From positions 186,001-250,000 of the forward strand of contig NW_017265166.1 in NCBI RefSeq assembly GCF_001638985.1: a stretch of 64,000 nucleotides of DNA, read 5' to 3'. The notes beneath the pieces were generated by a model. That model was not told where the DNA came from and ran no database searches. It saw only the letters and a program-made list of their open reading frames with translations. Origin of the DNA: Phycomyces blakesleeanus NRRL 1555(-) (Eukaryota; Mucoromycota; Mucoromycetes; Mucorales; Phycomycetaceae). Both the position numbers and the translations under genes were made by a program. Positions 23,982 through 36,066 of this stretch are shown piece by piece (position 1 is the stretch's first letter; each line of letters begins with the position of its first letter).

Positions 23982-26900
23982 CTCTTACGCATATTTAAAA
24001 ATTTCAAAAAGCAACATTTGATATATGCTACTACATAATTTGACTTAGATTCACTCGTTTAATAAAGTGCGGATACTTCATACAAGGCTTTGTGTTTTAT
24101 TAAACAAAAACATCAGGCCATTTGTAAGAATAGTATAATGTACACAAAAGAATTGTTTAGGTAACATTTATGTGTACACCGTATTTATGTGATTTGCGAC
24201 CTCTATTATAATTCCAAATTTGGACGGTTAGCAGCTTCAAGTGAGTACTAACTCAGATATTATGGAAAACATTCCCGAAAATAATATATATCTGTGATGT
24301 ATATGTATTCAATTGTGAAACACATGGTTTATTATAAGAAAATGTCTGAGTATAGTAAAGTGGCTCAGAGTTTATAGTTTAAGTACAAACTATAATATTA
24401 TATTTATATGTTTTTATAAAAGAAGTTTTTGTTATTTGCTATCTACGTGTAGCCTCACAATCTCTTTATCGTCTAAACTATATTTAAAGTAAGCACAGGA
24501 ACTAATCGGATACATATATAATGACTATGATATGTATATATCTCTATTGAATTTTACCCAACCAAACCAGGTTCTTTTTTATTGTATTAATTAAGGCTTT
24601 TAAACTAGTATAAGCATTCTTTAATTATTCTTCTTCGTTTCTATTAATTATTAACATATTATTTTTATTTGCTTTATATATTTAACATTAAAATTTGATA
24701 TTTTCACGTATCTCTAACAGCCACATCTATATGAACTTCTATCTCATATGCAAAAGTTTAGTAAAACGTTATATTCACAGCAGTTTTATTTATTTTATTT
24801 TACAAAAAAAAATATTTCTTTTTTTTTATCTTTGTGCCAAATTCGATATGGATTTAAAATTTATTGGTTCAAATGCTCTCATAATTTATGTTAAAAAAAA
24901 CTAAATTGAATTGATGAGTGCAGTGATTTTTTTTTGACTTGAGTCGTGATGTATGATTTTAAGAAAAGATAAAATTATCTGATTGTTGGAGATGCTTTTA
25001 GAAATGATCAAACACATAGAATACTTTCAAAGAAAAGCATATATTACGTAATAATTTGCAATATATATATCAATTGTTTAAGTCGGGAATATCATAAGAG
25101 TAAACTGATTTAAAGTGCAATTGCAATATCGTCTTTAAACTCAATAAGAATAAACAAATATTGAGGATAATTAAAGGGAACAAAGACTCTCGGTCTACAA
25201 ATAATATAAGCTTATATAAAAAAGGATTTAATTTAATTAAATCAAAGCAGATGTTTAGAAAAAATTAAAGTATTCAATAAACAAGCAAAGGATAAACTGT
25301 TTTTAACATTTAATTATATTCTTTTTTCTGTTTTTCTTTGGGGTTGATTATTATCATTATTATTAATAACATTGGTTATTTAATTGATATTTAGAATGTA
25401 TACTAGTTCTTAATAAGTTGTAAAGTGTTTTTCGTATAATGACTTTTTACTTTTTTTTTGCTTTTCAATAAATCTTGATATTCCAAAATCAAATAAAAAT
25501 ATGAAATTCTTAGTTGATAAGATTCTTAGTTTTGTTTTATTTCAGTTAAATGTATTTGAAAATCTCATATAAATCAAATATAGATATCTATATTATTAAA
25601 TCTGACAAGATACAACTCTTATAATAAGGATATATTATTTTCTCGATCTATTCTTACAATTCTTAACCAGGGAGCATAGTGTCCAAATTGACATTTCATA
25701 TTAAATCCATGCCTGATAAAATAATATGTTTCAAGTTTAAAGATCTTGAAGAATTCAAGTTTTTATTTTCTATCTATACTCTATTAATTAGCCAATAACA
25801 TCTAATATAAAAATATATTACTGGATTTCCCTAAGTAACATCTTGTAAAAAAAAAACTAATTTGACTTCTAAAAGTCTAAAAGTCTAAAAGAAATCTCTT
25901 GAAGCTTTTTAATTTTGATATTTTTTACGGATACTTTAATAGTTGCTGGATCATTTTAAGAAGCTGACTTACTTTTTATGTTCGCCGATGGAAATATCTA
26001 AATTTAAAACACCCGATTGCTTTCTATTCTGTCTTTTAATACTACTTAAATTGAGACTGAAAACATCACTTTACCACTGCAGGAGTAAGTAGCGGATTTC
26101 AATTTTCAAGCTAATTCATACTCCGAAAATTCGATTTATTTAAAAGCCCGCCGCGCCTCTTATCCCACTCGTTTTTTATTGTCTCTAGCTCTTTAATGCA
26201 CTTGTTTTCAGCAAAAACGAATTACTAGAACACAAGATAATCAAACATTTGGCTGAATTACATAAAGTACAAAAGTATAAATTTGTGTAGATTCAAACTG
26301 CGGTTATAATTTATTTGTTTTTGGTTTTGTGGTACAGTGATTCAATTTTAATAAGACAGAATATATACATCTGCATTAAATGTGAGATATGCTCTTTACT
26401 GTGATAGGTAGCTAGAGAAGTTCTATATGATATATTTTTTATTACCACTATGGCTATAGGACTGACAACTGTTCCCAAAATAGACACAAAACTGCTATTT
26501 TTTTTGCTCAAAAGCCAATAAATTCTATGCAGTTTTCGGTAAGATGGCAATGTCATTAGCAACAATTTAAAAAAGTAACATAAAATCAATTTTTGCTGTA
26601 GCTGTATGATAGCTTTAATACCTTAGAAAGTATTTGCAAGCTGTAATGACTACTTTACGTCTTAAAATATATGTTTAATTTAATATCGAAGATATCAAGT
26701 TTTATTCAGATAATTTTTTATGGGATGTGTGAACGAAATGGAAACACAACTGCCATTATTTTTTATTTTTTAAACCAAGACTTTTTTTTAAAAAAAAATA
26801 CTCTTTTTATCTTACGCGATTTAAATAAAATAAAACTGTTAATCGAATAACAGCTATAGAGCATGTAGAGAATGAAAAAAAAAAGATAGGAAATATAGAA

Positions 26901-27180
26901 AATTAGAGAAAATGTAGTATATAGGGAATAAAAAAAAATAAGACATATGGAAAATAGTAATAATAATATAAGGTGCATAGAGGATAAGGAAAATATAAAG
27001 CATGTAAAAATACAAAAAAACAAAAAAAAAGTTACAAAATGGAAGGATTTCCCTTTGTAATGTGCCTATTATTGTTGAAAACATAACAAGGCGCAATCAC
27101 ATAAAACTGATTTTCTTTCGGTATGTACTGCATCAAACCAACTTGATGACAAATGCCATCTAATCTTATTACTGTATAAG
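23982..27180. other. AT-rich region with no gene seen
   Basis: After the tandem array ends the sequence is 70-75% AT with poly-A/T runs. Short open frames (for example 24695-24904, 26311-26589 and two overlapping ones near 26763-27096) are dominated by Phe/Leu/Tyr/Ile codons, typical of chance frames. A TnAn run sits near 26782. No RNA gene or repeat end was recognised. Confidence 0.55.
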
Positions 27181-27194
27181 TTTGTTATGTTTGA

Positions 27195-27973
27195 CGCCCT
27201 GGTCTGTTATTTTGTGACCGCTGTTTAAAGATTGGTACAGACGAGTCATTGGCAGCCGCGTCATGTTCCTTTATAACCTCAACAACTACAAGGAAATGCA
27301 GAGAGGCATGGGAATTCTTGTATTGTAAGAAGAATCGCACCGCACCAACGGGCCAGTTGTAGACAATTATGTTACAGTTGCTAAAGTAAATAATTAATAA
27401 AAAATGTAAGTAACTTTTGATTATATATTGAAAGACATTATGCTTACTTTTTGCAGCTACAGGCAAACATCCCGTAATGATTGCCACACCTTGTTTAATA
27501 TCCTCTTCGTCGATACATACAATATCAATATACGGTCGAATTCATCCACAGACGACCAACAACAACATTAGTGGACTAACCGACGTCAGTAATGATCATT
27601 CTTGAAGTTTGTGGATATTGTCTAGTCCAGGCATCCGTCACACTAGGACCACTTACACCTTCCACCAAATCATCTTTCGATTGAGCAAACCAATGAAACG
27701 GTTCCCAAGACTGCGTATCACTGGGATTATTAGGAAGATCTATATAGCTTAGATTGAGTTAGGTTGACCTCCTTGCAGACACTGATTGACGTATTAGTAT
27801 AATTAAGGATTGCAAAATGCTCAACAAGAAAACTGGTTTTTCTGCCAGCCTTGCATTTGGACTTTATCAGCTTGGAGTACGCACCGAACGCCCTCTACAT
27901 AGACTGAGTGGAGTAACACCTGAAAGGGTCTAATTGCTAGATCATGGATGGTATATGGATGAGGTAATATATA
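27195..27973 (-). pseudogene. decayed multi-exon gene abutting the transposon
   Basis: Several minus-strand segments read like protein and are separated by intron-like sequence: about 27960-27821, 27757-27590 (a Trp-rich stretch with EPFHWFAQS), 27545-27445 (with IDEEDIKQG) and 27395-27190 (with YNWPVGAVRFF). Stops and phase mismatches between them mean no intact model can be built. The family is not recognised. The coding signal stops at the transposon's inverted repeat, so the element may have inserted into this gene, or both may be parts of older repeat debris. Confidence 0.35.
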
Positions 27974-28023
27974 CGCTGCAAAAAATGCCCGATTCCCATA
28001 CGTGATAGGATGTAAAATTCTGT
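27974..28023 (+). repeat. left terminal inverted repeat
   Basis: Starts CGCTGCAAAAAATGCCCG and continues through CCCATACGTGAT to TAAAATTC. It matches the reverse complement of 34371-34421 except for about three substitutions and one A in the A-run. Confidence 0.85.
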
Positions 28024-28474
28024 GTGATTTTTGAAATACATTCCGAATATTATACAACAATTCTCAGAATGATAGGAAAACTAGCTACTAAATATTAAAC
28101 ACCTAGATTCTATGGATAGAATGGGTCTGTGCGCGGTCATAGAGTTCTGTTATATCTCATTATATCCGAAACCTTAATTGAATTCCGAGTTTTTTTTTTC
28201 TAGTAAAATGTTACATTTATTTTGTGTATTGCCTATTTATTCTTGTTTCGGACTCATTCAAGAAGGTGTATATTCCAACAATCTTCTGATGATAGCTCAA
28301 CTATCTTCTGGCAAGTATCAATCTTATTGGACGGGTACTCCATTTACAATTTGAATTTCATTATTTGATTGATCAAAAAATATACTTCTTGTACTTTTAT
28401 TTAAAAATAGTTCACGGGAAATAGTTTAAAAATGGGTTTTTATTTTATTTTATTAAAAAAATCTCAAAATAGGT

Positions 28475-29174
28475 TCTCTAATAATGGGCCTTGGATAGTT
28501 GGCATCTGGTCTGGGAATTTGATCCAGACATTTGACATTGGGTCTTTGTTTTGCATTCTCGGTTTTGGGTTCTTGATTTTGGGTACTGCGATTCTACTTT
28601 GGCCATTAATAATATCTCTTACCTTTCGGGATAAATAAATGGGAATACTGCAATACCTCTTTGAATATTAAGGGAAGGGGCAGAATCTTGGGATGACCAA
28701 AATTGATTTTGTCATATTCAAAATATGTGTGTACAGACCAGATTTATTCTTTGGAAATAGAGGATCATATTGCTACGGATAGCATTTATATAATTGTTGG
28801 TGTACTCCAAGTATTCCTAATAGAAAGGGAAAAAAATATGATTAGTATGAGAGAATAATAATTATAAAGTATTGCTTACCAGAAAAAGTGATTCTTTGGC
28901 ATCCTTTTAATGCGTGCGTGCAAAAGAGAGATAGAGAAAATCTAATAAATTCAAAATGATAATGAAGAAAGTATAACGTTAATATAAGTGATTAGAAGAT
29001 ATTCTATTAAAGCTTACCATGTTTATTTCCATCATTAGCTTTTGATGGTTGTCATCATCATCGTTTTGCATCTAAAGATTAATAAGCTGATGATTAGCAT
29101 CGCGCAATAAAAGTTGTTTGCTTTCTTATTCACCTTTGTAAGCCAGTGTGTTATGTTAACTCGTGCAGGAAGCC
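28475..29174 (-). pseudogene. decayed exons inside the transposon, third gene
   Basis: On the minus strand three exon-like blocks have good splice sites: 29174-29134 (ends ACAAAG|GTGAAT), 29071-29018 (TTTAG|ATGCAAAAC to AACATG|GTAAGC) and 28941-28880 (TTAG|ATTTTC to TTTCTG|GTAAGC). Further coding-like sequence follows from about 28838 to 28475, interrupted by TAG and TAA in one continuous frame. The second block encodes an Asp/Asn/His-rich stretch. No family is recognised. The frame agreement between blocks 3 and 4 is uncertain, so a complete product cannot be given. It may be an accessory gene of the transposon. Confidence 0.35.
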
Positions 29175-29659
29175 CTACATAATAAAGACGATAAAAGTTT
29201 TTTAGTGTTAATAATCATGTAAAATAAAGTAAAAAGAAAATATTAAGTAATTACCATAGTGTAGAAAAAGAAGCAAAAGTAAACAGTATAAGAGAAAGAG
29301 AGAGAACAAAAAAAAAGAAAATAAAAAAAAAGAAAAATAAAAAAACAAATTGTAAGAGTAGTGAATAAGCTCATTCTGTTCTCAGAATTTATTAGGGTCT
29401 ATTATAATTTAAAACGTGTGTCCCTATAATTTTTTCTTTTGTTGCTGTACACCCAAGAAGTATTGGGACATATAAATACTACTTCTATTTGCCAGATTAT
29501 TATATCCTCCCTCACATTTTATTAGAAACCTCACATACTATTACTGTGCTTTACCATGTATGTTTGTATAATTAAAATAATATTTCATAATATTCTTCTA
29601 TATATGCTTTATTTATTTATATTTATTTATTTTTTAAAAAATATGTAAATATCTGTAGC

Positions 29660-30940
29660 ATGCCTTCCAATGCCACTAGAAAATCAGGACGCAAAGGCAA
29701 ACAGAATGCCCGAGGAACACTTAGCCGTGTTGCTGCCGGCCGGATTGAGCAACGTGAGATTACTCCAAGAGTATCGCCACTTGCAGCTGGTCCAAGTGGG
29801 GCAGAGGCTCCTGGAATGACTGTCGAGTCCCTAACGCAGGTTATGGCAGCCATCAACATGATGTACGATCGTACTGTCGAAGCCAACACTGGAATTCGTT
29901 TTCTGGTCGATGCTCACAACCAAGCCATTGCCCAGCAAGCTCTTGTTGCATCTTCTGTAACTCAGGGAGTAACTGCCGCCAATGTGTCTACAAATAGACA
30001 CACCAAAGGCGAAATGCGTGCAATTGTTCTGGTATGATTTTTTCTGACTTCATGCTTTAACATACTACCTAAATAATATTAATAATAATCATATAGAATC
30101 TCATCAATGGGAGAATGTGGGCGAGAAACTTCCGTTCGGATGATCCTGAGCTTGTTGCTGAAAACGAAAGCCGCAGGCGATGGAACACTGATGAGAGGAT
30201 CGATCATCCTGACAATGTTGAGGTGATTAATTACCTCCGACAGTATATCGTTGCCCAGCCTCGCACAGCTGGGTTCTGAGAGGATATGATAGTGCAGAAA
30301 ATAAAAAACAATTACAAGACATGTTTTCGTGCTGTCAACGCAGCCCCCGAGCAAGCGTCTTCCAAAAGGCGCAATAATCGTATCAACAGCCGTCGCATTG
30401 AGGTAAAATTACAAACAAAAAAAAAGAAATTAAATATTTTGCATTCTGTTCTAATCATTTTAAAATATATCTAGATTCACTTGCGTCGTGTTGATGCCTA
30501 CATTAACAATTGGCTAGCAATTGACACTGAGATGGGATAAAAGCCAGGTAACCCTGATGAGATGGCATACTTGCATCTCCTCGAGAAGAGTGTGATGTCT
30601 GATGGTGAATCGGAAGATGAGGACGTCACTCCTATAATCCGTGTGCGGGTTTTGCAGGTTGCTCGTCCTAGTTGGAGAAGTGCTGAGGTAATTTTTTTAA
30701 AGGTGTACACTATAATATATTTCTATAAAAAGATGACTGTACAGAAATAAACTAACTAATTATACATAGCTGAATAGGCTTATTCAGTTCATTGATTTCT
30801 TGGCAGCAGAGAATGACAAGAAGATTGCAACACCACAATCAAAGCAAAGAATGCCCAGATACCTAAAAACCATTGCGGTCACTCCTGTCCCCGGTCACCT
30901 GACCGCGATCCTTCCTGTCTGGGCAATTCAAAACCAATAA
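29660..30940 (+). pseudogene. four-exon companion gene with two in-frame stops
   Basis: Exons 29660-30031, 30097-30402, 30475-30687 and 30770-30940 have consensus borders. All three introns are phase 0 and the frame runs continuously for 353 residues plus the stop at 30938-30940. Two in-frame nonsense codons interrupt it: TGA at 30277-30279 and TAA at 30538-30540. Protein-like sequence continues on both sides of each. The N-terminus is rich in K/R/S/G (possible DNA-binding tail); the middle holds an R/N-rich segment before exon 3 and an acidic run (ESEDEDV). No catalytic motif is recognised. Lying inside the element opposite the transposase, it may be the equivalent of a TnpA-like DNA-binding partner; that is inference. 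Confidence 0.65.
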
Positions 30941-31031
30941 AAACAAACAATTTGCTCTCTTTTTTTTTCACTGTCATATTAAAAAAATTGAATAATATTA
31001 TTAGAAAGAAAAGAAGGGATAATTATATATT

Positions 31032-34000
31032 TTAAAAGTAAAGTTTTCTAGGCAAAGGAACAATAAGTTTTTTGCTGATATTTCGTAATGTTGTATGGTC
31101 AACAATTGCAACAGGAAGGAGAATTCGGTGCACTGGCAAGATGCTTTGAAAGTCAGGCAAAGAAAACGCGACATCCCATATTTCTACGCCTGCAATTTTT
31201 CTACTTGTCTCCTTGGAAGCCTTGTACCATTTTACATAAGCAAATGTATGTTGGCTACTTTGGGGTGTTCTGTGATGTGGAGTAGAAACAAGTGGACTAA
31301 ATGAATGAACAAATAGGTACTGAATCTCTCCGACATACGCATACTTTGCTCCGTTTCGACCTTCTATGAACATTGCTTGTATACATGATCCTCTTCCATT
31401 CGTACCTCTACTTCCCTTGAATGTCTGGCCAAGGAGGTTGACGGATTTGAGCGTTTCGATCCAGTCATTGACGAAAGCTGTATCTTGAATCACGTCTTTG
31501 CAACTGGAGATGGTGGGATCGTTGTAAACAGCTTGGTAATATCCTACCAAACAATCATACTCCTGTCTTGGCATCATCTCATACGCTTTTTTTTGCAAGG
31601 GTAGCGCTGATGGCGGCAAAGGCTCGTTACCACGAATTGACAAGTTCGGATTTTCGGCAGCATCAAGAAAGTCTGGTAGAGAGAACCAATTGTACAAGGC
31701 GGTGCTAGTTGTAGAATCAGCAGGACTATAACCAGTTACCAATTTATCGAAGATGCCGGAGAAATTGAATGGACCAGATGTCTTCAAGAAATTGCGAACA
31801 AAATCGCCTTTACGGGTATCTTCAATGAATGTTTTCATGTATGTCATTTCAAAGCAGCTCCTTCTGTTCGTATTGATATTCTTTAGGACGCTGTTGTATC
31901 GCTCGAAACTAAAGAGCCAGTACCCATAAACAGGCCCAAAGTCCTTGATTGTGTCGCGAAGATGAAGATGGAGATGCATGTTTGGAGATAACAGATCCTT
32001 GCTATACAGCCTTTCATAACCTTTACCGAACTTCTCAAGTGCTATGTGTGCTGAGTGTACATCATCTTCGGAAACATTTGGCTTGGTAAGGAAACGGCAG
32101 GCATTCACAAAAAACATCCAATTCTCAAACTTTTGCTTTGGTAGTACGCCTTGTAGAACCACTGGAGAGTATACCAGACACCACGATTTCCACTCGTCTG
32201 CCTTCATAAAGGGAAATCCCTTTGAAATCTTTGATCTTAGCATGGTGTAATCAGGCGGCAATGTCATGTTTTCGACGATTTTCTGCTTGGCAACGAGTTT
32301 TTTATTGTCAATTAGACCATCTGCAACCCATTTCTCCATCATCCTCTTGGCTGTGCCTAAGAAGAGATTGTGCATTGGATCAATGATCGTGCAGCGGACA
32401 ACGTCAAAGTACTGGAGACGATGCAGTTCGGACCAGCGAACACCATTTTCAACTTCAAGACGATGTCTCTCAGCTTCAGTGGTTGCATTCCTCCAGACCT
32501 CAGCATCCTTACAATTATCATTCTTAGTGCGAAGGAGCCACTTTGAGAAATCAAACCCAGAATAATCGACAGAGCTTGTTCCTGCTAATCGGGAGAATTG
32601 GCGATTACATTTGTGGCATGCGTTTGTACTGGTATGGGACGTGAATCCACACACTTTTCGGGCAGCAGGGATGTCGCAGGCAACCATAAACAGAGCAGCG
32701 CGGATGGTGGTACCATTTGGGCATTGATATGTCTGGACTCTGACTCCCTTGTACAACTTTTCTAATTCGTCAACCAGAGGTCTGAGGTACGAATTTATCT
32801 CGGATGTTTTTGCTTCTTTCGGACCTGGCATTAACCCAACGAGAATGACATTTTCTTTCTTGAATCTTACACTTCGAGGAAGATTGTTTACAGCCAGGTA
32901 AATTGCACCACACGAATATGTCACACCGTCGAATGGCTGGAACCAGTCAATGTTTAAGGTCAACATCAGTGAGCGGTTGCCATGAACAAAGGGAATTACA
33001 TTGGTGTCTTTCAAATCCTTCCACATCAAGCCATCGTACACATCGAACATAGTATTCTTAGTCTTCGGGCTACGGTTCCACGAGTCGATTTGGGTTTCAA
33101 AATCAGGCCGAGAAAAGAGAGCTTTGATCGAATTCTGAACAGTGATACACATATGTTCTTTTTGGAATGGACGACTGATTTTTTGACTTGAACAAACTAT
33201 TACCGCACATTGAGTTATTCCCAAATTTATCAAAGATACAGAAGCGGGGTGTTGATTCATCGTTCTCATATATGCTGTGACATTCGCTACAAGAAACGTA
33301 TTTCTTTATACCGTCTGTAAAGGTATTGAATCCTGCCATGCTTTTGAGACCAGGGATGCTAACTGGGAGACGGAATGGATCTCTGAAAAGCTCGAGTATT
33401 TTGTTCATGATGGCAATGAGAAGAATGGCGCCTTCATCGACGACGTACAAGGATACAAAGAGTGCAAGGACCTGTACGATAAAACGATGGATGAAACTCA
33501 ATTCTGAGTTGAATTCAGGAAAGTTGTCTTTTTTAAAAAAAATTAATTTCTATTATTTTATACAGCAGAACCCAATATCCATTATGAAAGTGTGCAAACC
33601 TTCACTATCAAGCATGTCATCCTCACTGGAATCGTCTTCGCAACCGTCAGAATCAAGATCAGAGTTAAACTCTTCATTCTCATAACCAAAGACAGCATCG
33701 GATTCTGAGAGAGGTAAGACTCGAATAGGCTCTTGTGTCTCCATGTCTACTTCTATACTGGTGTCCATTTCTACCGGAACCATAAAAGAAGTTAGAGCAA
33801 ATAAAAATAAAAATAAAAATATATATTTTTACCATCAAAGTCATAATCCATATCATAATCATTGTCTATGGCCACCGAGTTCTGTTCATCATTGTTGATA
33901 ACTTCAGGAACATAGCTTACAGTAGTTTCGACTGATCTCTTAATAATCACTACATTACATATGTTATTAAATCGAAAATATAAATATAAATATAATTAAA

Positions 34001-34172
34001 ACGTAAAAGAAAATTCCCTACATCTATTACGAAAGATGTTCATTCCAGCATCGTCTCTTCTTTTATGAAAATTAAATGTCTGTACAGACACTGTATCTGA
34101 TCCTCCAAATCTTGTCTTACAAACAGAACATTTGCATCCTTTTGTTTTGTTTGATTTACGGGTTGGTGCCAT
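31032..34172 (-). pseudogene. Tnp2-like transposase, frameshifted
   Basis: The model starts at ATG 34172 with exons 34172-34022, 33949-33833, 33770-33564 and a long last exon from about 33527 to the stop at 31032. The N-terminus carries a C-x-C-x2-C cluster (CKCSVCKTRF). It is followed by an acidic region and a second Cys-rich motif (YVSCSECHSIY). The core has LTLNIDWFQPFDG, a C-x2-C pair (CHKC) and DPMHNLFLGTAKRM, all hallmarks of the large fungal Tnp2/CACTA transposase family. Around 33110-33140 the frame must shift by one base to join VYHCSEF to IKALFSRPDFE, so the gene is broken there. The ~36-nt third intron is unusually short and its borders are tentative. Confidence 0.75.
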
Positions 34173-34370
34173 TGCTTAATAATTATTAAAATAATATTAT
34201 TTTTTAAACAGTAAAGAAGATAAATATATATTCAGGTACAGTTTATTTAAGTTTATTATTGTATTTTTTTATGCTACTCGGTGCTCTATGACCAATAGAA
34301 TCGTTTTAAAAAAATTGCAATGCTTATTCTACAAAAAAAATCCTGCACTACAAATTTGGGTTTTCTGTCC

Positions 34371-34421
34371 ACCGAATTTTACATCCCATCACGTATGGGA
34401 ATCGGGCATTTTTTTGCAGTG
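34371..34421 (-). repeat. right terminal inverted repeat
   Basis: On the minus strand it starts CACTGCAAAAAAATGCCCG. It contains the small inverted repeat CCCAT-CACGT-ATGGG, a plausible transposase-binding core. The outermost bases also overlap a 10-bp palindrome (GTGCTAGCAC). Confidence 0.85.
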
Positions 34422-34770
34422 CTAGCACATAATAGAAGCTGAAGATCTTGGCAGGTTTTTAGTGGTGTAAAATATTTTCTTGGTGTATCTTTAATGCGTT
34501 TTTTATTTTTTTTTCTCTTCCCTTCTATTTGAAATAAATGTGTATTGCCTTTTTTTATGTTATTGGTGTTTTCATACTCATCCGCATTTGAAACTAATGT
34601 ACAACATCAACAGCCTTTTTACGATCAATTTTTGAATGAAACAGAGTAATGCTTTTTTTTTAAAGAAAAAAGGAGACATAAATAAAACAAAGGTAAGAAT
34701 TATAAAGTAAAATATAATAAAATAAGTTGTTCTTTTAATATGGCAAAGAAAAGGGAAGGAAATGTACTGG
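34422..34770. other. AT-rich spacer right of the transposon
   Basis: No gene seen. The first ~70 bases read on the minus strand as an uninterrupted frame that could once have continued the decayed gene left of the transposon, but the match of frames cannot be proven. Confidence 0.35.
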
Positions 34771-35256
34771 TATATAATAGGAGGCTTTACCAGTTTTGAA
34801 TTCTTGACTGCTGGATGTAGCAGTAGTTTAACCACCGTTCAATAATAACGAATACCGAAAAAAAAACTATCGAGCACCATTAATATCTCTTAATTGATAT
34901 GTACAATATGCTTGATTAGAGTACTCATAAATATAGTGCCCCTGCCTAAATTTACCTCAAGTAAGTTAGACTTTTATAATTTGGTGTCAAGATAACTACT
35001 TTTATATAGATTGATTATGGCTTGGTTTTGACTTTGCTTCTCTATGAAATTTGCCACCAGTTGTAAAAAATCTTGTACTTTATGTACAATTGATTGCAAA
35101 ATCATGACATCTAGAGTCTCAAACTATTTTTTTAAATGCTTGGATGCTCAGTTTTCATTTTTTTTGAAGATTCGTCACAGCCAATAATTTTTCGTTTTAA
35201 ACCACCGCTACATCCAACAGTCAAGCATCAAGAGCTGGAGAACCCCCCTATTATAC
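34771..35256. repeat. fold-back element, ~65-bp inverted arms
   Basis: Arm 34771-34837 and the reverse complement of 35192-35256 align over about 65 bp at roughly 80% identity; shared cores are CTTGACTG, TGGATGTAGC and TAATAGG. The ~355-bp interior is AT-rich and has no open frame of note. It resembles a MITE or snapback relic. The interior shares the short string ATAAATATAGTGCCC with the retroelement region near 51870. Confidence 0.6.
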
Positions 35257-35414
35257 AAAGGCGAAAGATTACACTTAAAGGTTTTGTACTTTACAAACAC
35301 CTTTAGTATACATTTTATTCTCTTCCGAGTTATATGGTCTGGAGCAGCTGACTTGCCGATGCCAGTTAGATCTCTTGATACAATGATAAGATTTGATCTC
35401 TTAGTAGCATTCAT
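35208..35414 (-). other. short coding-like frame with intron-like segment
   Basis: From the ATG near 35414 on the minus strand about 38 codons read like protein (start MNATKRSNLII), then AAG|GTGTTT opens an intron-like stretch that ends TAATAG. After it the sequence enters the fold-back arm and stops within ten codons (PALDA stop). The left arm of the fold-back encodes a similar ending (PVLNS stop) in the opposite direction. It may be a mini-gene or relic of the fold-back element. No family recognised. Confidence 0.25.
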
Positions 35415-36030
35415 TTGCTAATTGCTTTCATTCTTATTCCTACATGACTATTATTAATAGATAAAGGTCTTACGAAGAAACGTTTTGGAAAAGTCTGTTA
35501 CGCTCTGCACCATAATCTCCTAAAATCCGATGGAAATTACTAATTCCCTTGAGAAATCATCTCGACACTTTAAAATATCAGTATAACTTCATTTTATAAA
35601 AACTCAGCCTGGAATTAACCATTGTACTTCCTGTTATGATGAGATCCAGATAATATATGTATAAATATCTTACTTTTTACGTATTGCTTAATATCGTTTT
35701 TTTTTGCTAATGGCTGTTAATTTATTCTCTAGCGACTGTTGAGTCCATTTTGTGTCTACTTGTGCAAGTAAAAGAAAGAAAGAGAGAAACGCACAGACCG
35801 GTTTAGAGTAACCTATAGATCGTCATCGTGTAAATTGTACTCCACACTTAATTATTCCTACACCGATCAATACTAAATCATTCGTTACTTCATTACTCTT
35901 TTACTTTTTTAATCAAGTAGTTTTTTATTGCACTTTGCCGAGTAGATTTGTACAGTCCTTTGATTGAAATTTATTGGCTCTTGCAACTACCGTAAGATAG
36001 TTGTATGATCCCAGTAAAAAGATATATATA

Positions 36031-36066
<36 letters not shown>

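Larger units (their letters stand above)
27974..34421 (-). mobile_element. CACTA/Tnp2-like DNA transposon, 6448 bp
   Basis: The ends at 27974 and 34421 are inverted copies of each other over about 50 bp (CGCTGC... and CACTGC... termini, about 47 identical positions). Inside are a Tnp2-like transposase gene on the minus strand, a companion gene on the plus strand, and other decayed exons. CACTG/CACTA-like termini plus Tnp2-type transposase are typical of the CACTA (EnSpm) superfamily; assignment rests on those two traits. Flanking bases (ATA left, CTA right) do not give a clean 3-bp target duplication. Stops and a frameshift in the genes mean this copy is unlikely to move by itself. Confidence 0.75.

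Noticed and set aside
1..24000. Ribosomal DNA or telomere identity for the tandem array
   Set aside because: No rRNA-like conserved blocks and no TTAGGG-type runs were found in the unit.
28432..28638. 68-codon plus-strand frame with a hydrophobic end
   Set aside because: The opposite strand over the same bases reads more like protein and fits the decayed exon set; the plus frame is probably its shadow.
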